5,408 nucleotides of DNA. Origin: Candidatus Staskawiczbacteria bacterium (lineage in GTDB: Bacteria > Patescibacteriota > Minisyncoccia > Minisyncoccales > Staskawiczbacteraceae). The notes under the pieces are model-generated. The model did not search any database. It saw nothing but the letters and a program-made list of their open reading frames with translations, and was not told the origin of the DNA. Below, one piece after another: positions 1-4,608 of this stretch (position 1 is the stretch's first letter; each line of letters opens with the position of its first letter). Location of the stretch: positions 1 through 5,408 of the forward strand of contig CAIWKF010000105.1 of the NCBI GenBank assembly GCA_903913175.1. Reading direction: 5' to 3'. The translations under genes were made by a program, and so were the position numbers.

Positions 1-49
1 TTATTTTTTGCTCGGAAGTTGTCCCGACCGCTATTTTAATTTTTGCCAT
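1..49 (-). CDS. N-terminus of a probable DUF84/ITPase-like NTP phosphatase (partial)
   Basis: Only the first 16 codons are present, starting at an ATG at 49-47 and running off the left edge. The peptide reads MAKIKIAVGTTSEQKI. A short basic start, a hydrophobic beta strand and then G-[ST]-T-x-x-x-K-I resembles the nucleotide-binding start of the house-cleaning inosine/xanthosine triphosphatase fold (DUF84/YjjX, more distantly HAM1/RdgB), whose members hydrolyse non-canonical purine NTPs. The start lies 2 bp beyond the stop of the upstream GNAT gene (TAA-CT-ATG on the minus strand), so the two are almost certainly co-transcribed and probably translationally coupled. No SD site of its own is visible. 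With so little sequence the family is a good guess only; the reading frame itself is much safer. Confidence 0.5.
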   Translation of the reverse strand, partial: MAKIKIAVGTTSEQKI

Positions 50-51
50 AG

Positions 52-594
52 TTATATATTTTTTATCATTATATATTCAGCAATTAATTTTCCTTTATAC
101 TGAATTTGTTTTGGAATTTTTCCTACAATTTTAAAACCCATTTTTTTATATAAAGCAATTGCTGGCTTATTATTTTCAAAAGCTTCAAGTTGAAAAATTT
201 TTAGGTTTGGGCTTAATTCTTTTTTTGCTAATTTCATTATTTCTTGCATTAAATATGTTCCCAAACCAATTCCTCTGTACCCATTTCTTATTCCAATTGC
301 AAATCTCCCAATATGATTTCTCTTATATACACCAAGCTCAATACTGGTATTTGCCACAACTTTATTACCATCTTTAGCTATAAGATAAACCTTTTTCTTA
401 TTCTGAATACTCTTAACCCCCTTCTCTAAAAATTCTGCCTCCTCTTTCAAATTTATTTTTTTATTTATTAATATTTTTGCATCTTCTTCAATCAAGGAAT
501 TTATAAAATCCAAAAACTCTTTTGCAAATTTAAAATCTTTTTTAGACAACGGGCTAATTGTTAATTTTTTATCCCCAAATAATTTTGTTTCCAT
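52..594 (-). CDS. GNAT-family N-acetyltransferase
   Basis: A 180-residue cytosolic protein of usual GNAT length, expected to move an acetyl group from acetyl-CoA to an amine. The acetyl-CoA pyrophosphate loop (motif A, R/Q-x-x-G-x-G) is RGIGLG at 107-112, after the beta-4 strand (FAIGIRNGY, 98-106) and before the amphipathic helix TYLMQEIMKLAKKE (113-126). Motif B is visible as LEAFENNKPAIALYKKMGF (136-154), with the Asn that closes the motif and Tyr149 in the usual general-acid position. This arrangement is RimI/ribosomal-protein-acetyltransferase-like, but the substrate cannot be read from sequence. The ATG at 594-592 has no SD; a TATATT box (609-604) sits 9 nt upstream, so the leader would be very short. 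It precedes the DUF84-like gene by 2 bp. No membrane segment or signal peptide is seen. Confidence 0.9.
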   Translation of the reverse strand: METKLFGDKKLTISPLSKKDFKFAKEFLDFINSLIEEDAKILINKKINLKEEAEFLEKGVKSIQNKKKVYLIAKDGNKVVANTSIELGVYKRNHIGRFAIGIRNGYRGIGLGTYLMQEIMKLAKKELSPNLKIFQLEAFENNKPAIALYKKMGFKIVGKIPKQIQYKGKLIAEYIMIKNI

Positions 595-664
595 AATTTT
601 ATTAATATATTACATTTAATTTACTACTTTTACTAACTAAATTCAACAGTAGTGCTCTGGATTC

Positions 665-780
665 CCAGTCAAGCTGAGCAAAAAGATAAACAAAAAGAGG
701 CAACAAAGAGCCTCTTTCAAACCTAAAATATCCTGGGCGCGAATGGCTGGACGCTTTCCGAACCTTTGATTGGCAAAAGG
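665..780. repeat. Copy A of a diverged intergenic sequence
   Basis: This stretch aligns by eye with 4466-4560. On the plus strand both read, in order: CCAGTCA, an A-rich run ending in ACAAAAA, a hairpin whose arms differ between copies, T(C/A)(C/A)TGG then CGCGAA, GAAC, and a TGG-rich end followed by AAAA. In copy A the shared blocks are at 665-671, 690-696 and 736-743. Both copies lie between minus-strand genes and carry a minus-strand terminator. The plus-strand translations after the hairpin also match (R-E-x-x-D-A-x-R-T-x-x-W), with changes largely at third codon positions. The copies may therefore be remnants of related genes rather than a mobile repeat. Confidence 0.4.
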
Positions 781-842
781 CGTTACCTAATCCAGAGCTA
801 ACTATTAAAGAAATCAACCAGTTATTAGATCTAATTAGAACC
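690..842 (+). pseudogene. Possible C-terminal gene remnant
   Basis: An open frame runs from just after a TAA (687-689) to a TAA at 840-842 with no plausible start codon. It encodes about 50 residues that look protein-like: a REWLDAFRTFDWQ segment from about 738 onward, then a charged amphipathic tail (LTIKEINQLLDLIRT). Upstream in the same frame two stop codons (675-677 and 687-689) interrupt further protein-like sequence, which is what a decayed gene would leave. A related peptide (RERWDAVRTWFWE) is encoded at 4520-4558. I cannot name the family. A mobile-element gene such as a recombinase C-terminus is possible but unproven. The minus-strand frame over the same bases looks like a shadow. 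Confidence 0.3.
694..717 (-). terminator. Rho-independent terminator downstream of the 108-residue gene
   Basis: On the minus strand a perfect 8-bp stem, AAAGAGGC/GCCTCTTT, closes an 8-nt loop. The last three T of the stem run directly into TTGTTTATC, giving a T-rich tail. It would stop transcripts from the gene ending at 869 before the GNAT gene at 594. The distance from the upstream stop codon is about 150 nt, so the 3' UTR would be long. Confidence 0.6.
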
Positions 843-868
843 TAATCCCCTATTTTTATTCTGCAATT

Positions 869-1195
869 TTATTTTCCCAATACAACGTACCACCCACGGA
901 AATGCGGACCGTGGTCTCCATAATCAAGTTTTGAAAAATCTAATGTTGAGTAAATTTTAAAATTCATTTTTTGAGCATAATGCAATGCACCAAGACCGTC
1001 GTGGGGATTAGGATTTACCGTAAAATATCCAGCACTTTGTTTTAAAAATAATAAGGTTGTTGATCCAGAGTCGTTTGTAATATCACCAAGACATTTAAAG
1101 TTATAACCGTCACTTGTTAATTTTTCAAAAATATCTGGCGCGAATTCTTTAGGGTCACGAAAGGTGTAAACGTTTAAAGAATCTAAAAATTGCAA
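869..1195 (-). CDS. Hypothetical protein, 108 residues
   Basis: I do not recognise this family. The protein is soluble, has no signal peptide or membrane segment, and is rich in aromatic residues and Gly/Asp. Notable stretches are LGDITNDSGSTTLLFLK (36-52), TVNPNPHDGLGALHYAQK (59-76) and the end LDYGDHGPHFRGWYVVLGK (90-108). The regular mix of short beta-like strands and a single Cys (35) suggests a small alpha/beta domain. The start must be TTG (1195-1193): the frame opens after an in-frame TAA about 27 nt upstream, offers no ATG or GTG there, and the next Met is residue 77. No good SD precedes it. It is divergent from the plus-strand ASCH gene with only 39 bp between them, so their promoters must overlap. 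Its base composition matches the AT-rich background, not the GC-richer cassette. Confidence 0.7.
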   Translation of the reverse strand: MQFLDSLNVYTFRDPKEFAPDIFEKLTSDGYNFKCLGDITNDSGSTTLLFLKQSAGYFTVNPNPHDGLGALHYAQKMNFKIYSTLDFSKLDYGDHGPHFRGWYVVLGK

Positions 1196-1234
1196 TATTA
1201 CACTTTTAAAATTTTTTGTTTAATGTTAATATAA

Positions 1235-1588
1235 ATGAATCATAATAAATATATGTTACATATAATGAAGTTACAACCTTTCCCCTTTGACAAAATTAAG
1301 GAAGGGAGGAAAACAATAGAAGTACGTTTGTATGATGAAAAACGCCGAGATATAAAAATCGGTGATATTATTGAATTTAAAAAGGAACCAGAACAAACTG
1401 AAACCGTCAAAGCTGAAGTGATGGGATTATTAAATTATAAAACATTCACTGATTTGGCCAGTGACTTCCCTACTAACTATTTTGGCCACCCAGATAAAGG
1501 AGACCTGCTTAAATCAATTTATACTTTTTACACCAAAGAACAGGAAGAAAAATATACCGTATTGGGAATAAAGATAAAACTAATATAA
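1235..1588 (+). CDS. ASCH-domain (PUA-like fold) protein
   Basis: A 117-residue single-domain protein. The ASCH signature G-x-K-x-x-E-x-R is present as GRKTIEVR (24-31), followed by the typical RLYDEKRRDIKIGDIIEF (31-48), in which the strand after GD forms the barrel. The rest (EVMGLLNYKTFTDLASDF, then GDLLKSIYTFYTKEQEEKYTVLGIKI) is the usual tail of small ASCH proteins. The family has a PUA-like barrel linked to RNA or nucleoside binding; E. coli YqfB, an N4-acetylcytidine amidohydrolase, has GRKTIT where this has GRKTIE, so that activity should not be assumed. Three in-frame ATGs (1235, 1253, 1265) are possible. Family resemblance begins near MLHIMKLQ, and a TG-T-TAATAT extended -10 at 1224-1232 would favour 1253. 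No SD is visible. It converges on the cassette ASCH gene across a shared terminator. Confidence 0.85.
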   Translation: MNHNKYMLHIMKLQPFPFDKIKEGRKTIEVRLYDEKRRDIKIGDIIEFKKEPEQTETVKAEVMGLLNYKTFTDLASDFPTNYFGHPDKGDLLKSIYTFYTKEQEEKYTVLGIKIKLI

Positions 1589-1594
1589 AAAAAT

Positions 1595-1620
1595 AGCTCG
1601 GGGTTGTGAAACCACGAGCT
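1595..1620. terminator. Bidirectional terminator between convergent ASCH genes
   Basis: A 6-bp arm AGCTCG/CGAGCT is followed by one G/A mismatch, a further 4 bp GGTT/AACC and a GTGA tetraloop (GNRA type as plus-strand RNA). The plus side is followed by TTT-ACATTTT. On the minus side the stem is followed by a run of seven T after one A (plus-strand A run 1587-1593), making the minus-strand terminator the stronger one. It lies 7 nt after the plus-strand ASCH stop and 23 nt after the minus-strand ASCH stop, so it serves both. Confidence 0.8.
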
Positions 1621-1642
1621 TTTACATTTTAACTTCAAAGAA

Positions 1643-1981
1643 TTAGATTTTTTCGAACTCGAAGATAATCACTCCGAGTTTTTCTTTTTCTGGCGAAAAA
1701 ATCCGCTTAATGTCGGCCAGTTGATTGTCAGCGGACAGTGTAGGATGGATTTTTGCAGGATCTTCGGTGACCATCATCTCATCGAATGACTTGTAAAGTG
1801 CGACTCGTGTGACCCGACAAGTACAAACAGGATCATCATTGAAGGCGATGAGCGTGCCTACCGTGATACCTCTCATCCCTGGATAAGCAACCCGAACTTC
1901 AATAGTCTTTAAACCATTCTTGATCAGGTCAAAATACTGCTTGTAGATGCGCATGACACGCTTGTTACTTTTCCGACTCAT
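1643..1981 (-). CDS. ASCH-domain protein, third gene of the HAD/aaRS-like/ASCH unit
   Basis: A 112-residue single-domain protein. The ASCH signature G-x-K-x-x-E-x-R is GLKTIEVR (23-30), then VAYPGMRGITVGTLIAFNDD (31-50), where the usual GD is GT. A Cys-x-Cys (53 and 55) sits in the next strand. The segment ALYKSFDEMMVTEDPAKIHP (61-80) and the end FSPEKEKLGVIIFEFEKI (95-112) complete the PUA-like fold. The family role is recognition of RNA or modified nucleosides; this protein's substrate is unknown. The ATG at 1981-1979 is well supported: AAAGGAG stands 7 nt upstream, inside the end of the aaRS-like gene, which it overlaps by 17 bp. That overlap implies translational coupling and fixed stoichiometry. 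Sequence and composition differ clearly from the convergent ASCH gene at 1235-1588, so the two are not a recent tandem duplication. Confidence 0.88.
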   Translation of the reverse strand: MSRKSNKRVMRIYKQYFDLIKNGLKTIEVRVAYPGMRGITVGTLIAFNDDPVCTCRVTRVALYKSFDEMMVTEDPAKIHPTLSADNQLADIKRIFSPEKEKLGVIIFEFEKI

Positions 1982-3080
1982 AGAGATTCTCCTTTTGTTG
2001 AGTTTTCAGTTTGAGGATGCGAATGATTTCCTGATACGAATACGACCGGTACATATGGCGCGGGTGGCTCAAGAATTGTTCCACCAGCCAGATAATGTAG
2101 TCGATGTAATCGTTCGGGTAGAGGTCTTTGAACTTGCCCATGTCAATCACCCACTCAGGCACTTCTTCCATACTTATATCGCCTTGGCGAATAAGGGACT
2201 TGGACAATTTGGCACCGGTTTCAGTCACAATCTGTGGCGTAAAGATGCGCATGGGAACTTGTATCGACGAGTACCCCAACACACCAAGTGCCCAATCAAC
2301 GAGTTGGGTACTGAAAGCCCAGTCGCCACCTTTTACCATGACATACAATTTTTCAATATCTTCCGTCGTGGAAGATTCCTTGATCAAGTTGCGGTAGAGG
2401 GTATTCAGATCAAGATAGGTATCGTCCTGATTATCCGTCTTTATAACCGCTTCATAAAGGCCATGGTTAAGGCAGATGCATTGAAAGGTTGCCGATTCCG
2501 CGTCAAACTTAAGAAGTTCGGTGCGTTCGGCGTACTTCTCAGCGTAGAAACATTGCGAACAAGGAATCCTGATCCGCAACGTGCCAAGCGAAGGATCTAC
2601 GCACCAACCGATTTTTCCCGCTAAAGACAGGGTTTTCAGAAAGTGCCTTCGGAATATAGACGAAGCCTGAGTGTCCGTGTAAGTGGACCACTTGTACGTG
2701 ACTTCGGTAAGCTCTTGGAGTTTTCCGAAATACTGGGTGTAGTAAGTGTTAATCAGATTATCCAGTATTTCCGGAGGTGAAGCGTGGTGGTATGTCCTTT
2801 GGTAGATGTGCTTACTCTTACTTCTGACGATGTCGAACGGGGCATTATCAAGCGCCCCGAATTCAACACTCGTCGGGATGTTAAATTTATCCCTGGCCTT
2901 TTTGGCCATGATGAAGCTTGCACATTGCACAATGTAAGTGCCAATGTGCGGAATGCCATTGATCTGAGTGCCCACAGAGAAAACGATTTCCCTAGGCTTT
3001 TTGATTTCAATCCGAGGACGGATGATATCAAGTGCATCCACCAGACTATTGGCCAAAACGGTATTTGGTGAACTGATCAT
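1965..3080 (-). CDS. Class I lysyl-tRNA synthetase-like protein without anticodon-binding region
   Basis: A 371-residue protein with a class I aminoacyl-tRNA-synthetase Rossmann core. The HIGH motif is HIGT (45-48) in GTQINGIPHIGTYI, and the KMSKS motif is KLSKS (291-295) in TETGAKLSKSLIRQGD, so ATP-dependent amino-acid activation is likely. A knuckle C174-x-x-C177 pairs with C201-x-C203 (His206 nearby), like the Cys-rich insertion of class I LysRS. GGDWAFSTQLVDWALGVLG (251-269) matches the region that precedes KMSKS in class I LysRS (G-x-D-x-x, then V/D-W). True LysRS-I enzymes run to about 500 residues or more, with a large helical C-terminus that reads the anticodon. Here only about 76 residues follow KLSKS, so cognate tRNA charging is doubtful. 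The ATG overlaps the HAD stop as ATGA, with AAGGGA 8 nt upstream. The substrate amino acid and acceptor are unknown. Confidence 0.85.
   Translation of the reverse strand: MISSPNTVLANSLVDALDIIRPRIEIKKPREIVFSVGTQINGIPHIGTYIVQCASFIMAKKARDKFNIPTSVEFGALDNAPFDIVRSKSKHIYQRTYHHASPPEILDNLINTYYTQYFGKLQELTEVTYKWSTYTDTQASSIFRRHFLKTLSLAGKIGWCVDPSLGTLRIRIPCSQCFYAEKYAERTELLKFDAESATFQCICLNHGLYEAVIKTDNQDDTYLDLNTLYRNLIKESSTTEDIEKLYVMVKGGDWAFSTQLVDWALGVLGYSSIQVPMRIFTPQIVTETGAKLSKSLIRQGDISMEEVPEWVIDMGKFKDLYPNDYIDYIIWLVEQFLSHPRHMYRSYSYQEIIRILKLKTQQKENLYESEK
1989..1995 (-). promoter_or_regulatory. Shine-Dalgarno site of the cassette ASCH gene
   Basis: AAAGGAG on the minus strand, 7 nt before the ATG at 1981-1979. 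It lies within the last codons of the aaRS-like gene (reading Q-K-E-N) and fixes the start of the ASCH protein. No equally good site precedes the AT-rich genes of the window. Confidence 0.8.
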
Positions 3081-3832
3081 GACAAACTTCCCTTCTTGTT
3101 GATGAGGATATCCAAAATGTCATTAATCGTACCATGAGGGATACAGTTTTTTTTGACATATCGGATAATGATTTTTGGACTCAGTAGGTTTGGAACATAG
3201 GCAACACTAATACCCATCGCAATCGGAGCAACAAGATCAAGAGAGAAATTGTCGCCAACCACAATGATGTTTTCGTGTTTTTTTTGAAGCCTCGAAAGGG
3301 TTGCTTGGTAATTGGGCCGGTTGGCTGAAATACCAATAACACTAGACTCTACCCCAGCGACGTTATACTTCTTAGTATTTCCAACGAACGTAATTACGCC
3401 ACATTTAATGCCGAGTGATTTTGCCTCTGCTTTGATGTTTTTGATTTCCGAGTTGCTGACAATGTACAAATTGACATGCTCTGCCAGTTGGTATAGTTTA
3501 CCCAGATCAATCAATATTCTTGAGTTCACTTCAAGGTACGATTCCGTGAAAGTGGAAAGAATAACTGACCAGGCGGAATCTATTACCAAGCTTTTTGCCT
3601 TAGCAATAAGTTCGGCAACAATACCGAAATGATATGTGAAGTAATCTTCCGGCAAAGACGCCGTAAAACCCTTCCGAACCCATCCAGAAGAAAATGTCTT
3701 TTTAGCGACAGAATCTTTGTATGGTTTCGCAATCGCTGGAAACTGTTTACAAAGTTTGGTTATTGCCAAATCAATCTTTTCTTCACACGAAACAATCGTG
3801 CCATCCCAGTCAAAAACGATAGCATTGGACAC
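3077..3832 (-). CDS. HAD-superfamily hydrolase, first gene of the HAD/aaRS-like/ASCH unit
   Basis: A 251-residue soluble haloacid-dehalogenase-fold protein, probably a Mg-dependent phosphatase. Motif I is DWDGT (8-12), giving nucleophile Asp8 and acid/base Asp10. Motif II is the Ser of IVSNS (Ser126). Motif IV is GDNFSLDL (193-200), with Asp194 and Asp199 for metal binding. The helical stretch between about 15 and 110 is a C1-type cap that would set substrate choice. Motif III is unclear: no Lys stands in the usual position and Arg172 (SANRPNYQ) is the best candidate. The start is GTG (3832-3830), 5 nt after AAAGGGGG. A TTGACA-type promoter lies about 70 nt upstream. The stop overlaps the aaRS-like ATG by 4 bp. 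The substrate could be a phosphorylated nucleotide or intermediate handled by the downstream proteins, but this is only inferred from context. Confidence 0.88.
   Translation of the reverse strand: MSNAIVFDWDGTIVSCEEKIDLAITKLCKQFPAIAKPYKDSVAKKTFSSGWVRKGFTASLPEDYFTYHFGIVAELIAKAKSLVIDSAWSVILSTFTESYLEVNSRILIDLGKLYQLAEHVNLYIVSNSEIKNIKAEAKSLGIKCGVITFVGNTKKYNVAGVESSVIGISANRPNYQATLSRLQKKHENIIVVGDNFSLDLVAPIAMGISVAYVPNLLSPKIIIRYVKKNCIPHGTINDILDILINKKGSLS
3089..3094 (-). promoter_or_regulatory. Shine-Dalgarno site of the aaRS-like gene
   Basis: AAGGGA on the minus strand, 8 nt before the ATG at 3080-3078 and inside the last codons of the HAD gene. Together with the ATGA stop/start overlap it selects this start and indicates coupled translation. 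Confidence 0.7.
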
Positions 3833-3837
3833 AATAG

Positions 3838-3845
3838 CCCCCTTT
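3838..3845 (-). promoter_or_regulatory. Shine-Dalgarno site of the HAD gene (supports a GTG start)
   Basis: AAAGGGGG on the minus strand, 5 nt before GTG at 3832-3830. It supports the GTG start; no in-frame ATG is nearby. Confidence 0.7.
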
Positions 3846-3898
3846 ATTTGAATTGTTAAGTTTTCAAAGCCAAGAAAAACTCTAGGCGAACTATTATT

Positions 3899-3927
3899 AC
3901 CCTAATACATTTTATGCAATATGTCAA
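3899..3927 (-). promoter_or_regulatory. Sigma-70-type promoter of the three-gene unit
   Basis: On the minus strand a perfect -35 TTGACA (3927-3922) is separated by exactly 17 nt from TAGGGT (3904-3899), which keeps the T-A....T positions of a -10 box. Transcription would start near 3892 and leave a leader of about 60 nt before the GTG. TAATAAT just downstream is an alternative -10 at poorer spacing. With the terminator at 1595-1620 this makes the cassette a self-contained transcription unit. Confidence 0.55.
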
Positions 3928-3980
3928 CAAAAAATTTATTCAAAAACAAGGCAATAAACCATGTCTTTAAAAATTAACAT

Positions 3981-4436
3981 TTATAAGGAATTAAGAAAAA
4001 CCTGCGATATAAATCTATCACTTTCTATTATTTTTATTCTATCCAAATCATCTTTACTAAACCATTGGCCACGCTCTCCTTCTAATACAATTATCTTATT
4101 TTCAAAATCCTCTGTAACTTCAAGCGTAAACACATCTTTTCTACTTCTCTCAGAATCATACCTGCCTAAATATTTATAATCTTCTGGAATAAAATTAAGT
4201 TCTTCTTTTATTTCTCTTTTCAGTGCTTCTTCTGGAGTTTCATTTTCTTCCGCCCCTCCGCCAAACAAACCAAAATATCCAGGGTGCCTTTTGGCATCAT
4301 TCGCACGTTTCTGAAGATATACCAAAACTTCATTATTTTTATTTAAAAACGGTATCAAAATTGACGCTCTTCTAAGATTTTTATCGTCACCATCTATTTT
4401 ATTAATCATATTTTTACTATACCAAAAAATCATCAA
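3981..4436 (-). CDS. Nudix hydrolase
   Basis: A small protein of one Nudix domain, which cleaves a nucleoside diphosphate linked to another moiety and often acts in nucleotide-pool cleaning. The Nudix box G-x5-E-x7-R-E-U-x-E-E-x-G-U is complete at residues 60-82: G60, E66, then REIKEELNF (74-82) with metal-binding Glu75, Glu78 and Glu79. The one departure is Asn81 where Gly is usual. PGYFGLFGGG (52-61) before the box is typical. The substrate is not deducible. The longest frame starts at ATG 4436, but the first nine residues (MMIFWYSKN) look non-homologous and overlie an extended -10 box, so residue Met10 (ATG 4409-4407) is the likelier start, giving 142 residues. No SD is seen. No terminator follows, so it might read through into the HAD/aaRS-like/ASCH unit. 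Confidence 0.9.
   Translation of the reverse strand: MMIFWYSKNMINKIDGDDKNLRRASILIPFLNKNNEVLVYLQKRANDAKRHPGYFGLFGGGAEENETPEEALKREIKEELNFIPEDYKYLGRYDSERSRKDVFTLEVTEDFENKIIVLEGERGQWFSKDDLDRIKIIESDRFISQVFLNSL
4416..4424 (-). promoter_or_regulatory. Extended -10 promoter of the Nudix gene, likely leaderless
   Basis: TGG-TATAGT on the minus strand fits the extended -10 form TGnTATAAT with one mismatch. It ends 6 nt before the ATG at 4409-4407, so transcription should begin at or next to that ATG, giving a leaderless mRNA. No convincing -35 is seen, as is common with extended -10 promoters. It falls inside the longest possible reading frame and argues for the shorter protein. Confidence 0.5.
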
Positions 4437-4465
4437 AAATTAAAGAGATAGTTCAAATCCTGTTA

Positions 4466-4560
4466 CCAGTCATACAAAATCAAACAAAAATCCCGAACAA
4501 ATGATTCAGGATTTCATGGCGCGAACGATGGGATGCAGTTAGAACATGGTTCTGGGAAAA
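4466..4560. repeat. Copy B of a diverged intergenic sequence
   Basis: The counterpart of 665-780. It has CCAGTCA at 4466-4472, an A-rich stretch, a hairpin (4488-4514), then TGGCGCGAA (4517-4525) and a TGG-rich end with AAAA. The plus-strand translation from 4517 reads WRERWDAVRTWFWENF and ends at a TAA near 4590. A TGA at 4502-4504 closes the frame upstream and there is no start codon, so it is not a working gene. The match to copy A is clearest at protein level. Confidence 0.4.
4488..4514 (-). terminator. Rho-independent terminator downstream of the HAD gene at 4609-5229
   Basis: On the minus strand AAATCCTGAA pairs with TTCGGGATTT in a 10-bp stem containing one T.G wobble, with a 7-nt loop and the T-rich tail TTGTTTGATTTT. 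It is better paired as minus-strand RNA than as plus-strand RNA, where the wobble becomes a mismatch. It separates the HisC-like/HAD transcript from the Nudix gene. Confidence 0.65.
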
Positions 4561-4608
4561 CTTCCCTTCTGTGGAATCAATAAATTTTTAAAAATTTCAA
4601 CTATTAGT

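Noticed and set aside
602..817. A 71-codon minus-strand open frame between the GNAT and 108-residue genes
   Set aside because: It runs through the terminator hairpin and shows no recognisable domain; the plus-strand reading of the same bases looks more protein-like and has a related copy at 4520-4558.
1261..1266. A perfect TATAAT box
   Set aside because: It lies inside the start of the plus-strand ASCH gene, downstream of the likely start codon and without a suitable -35, so it is probably a chance match in AT-rich coding sequence.
1235..1588. Assigning the plus-strand ASCH protein as a YqfB-type N4-acetylcytidine amidohydrolase
   Set aside because: The YqfB signature GRKTIT is GRKTIE here, so the catalytic Thr is not conserved; only the fold can be supported.
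1947..2624. A 225-codon plus-strand open frame antisense to the aaRS-like gene
   Set aside because: It lies entirely opposite a gene with recognisable HIGH and KMSKS motifs, has no family features or SD, and other long antisense frames occur across the same GC-richer region.
3833..3980. A search of the cassette's upstream edge for an insertion-element end, attachment site or direct repeat
   Set aside because: Beyond the promoter and SD I could find no inverted or direct repeats matching the other edge near 1620, so no transfer mechanism is visible.
4446..4468. tRNA-like T-arm text (GTTCAAATCC followed by ACCA)
   Set aside because: The flanking bases do not form a T stem and no D arm, anticodon arm or acceptor stem can be folded upstream, so this is not a tRNA gene.
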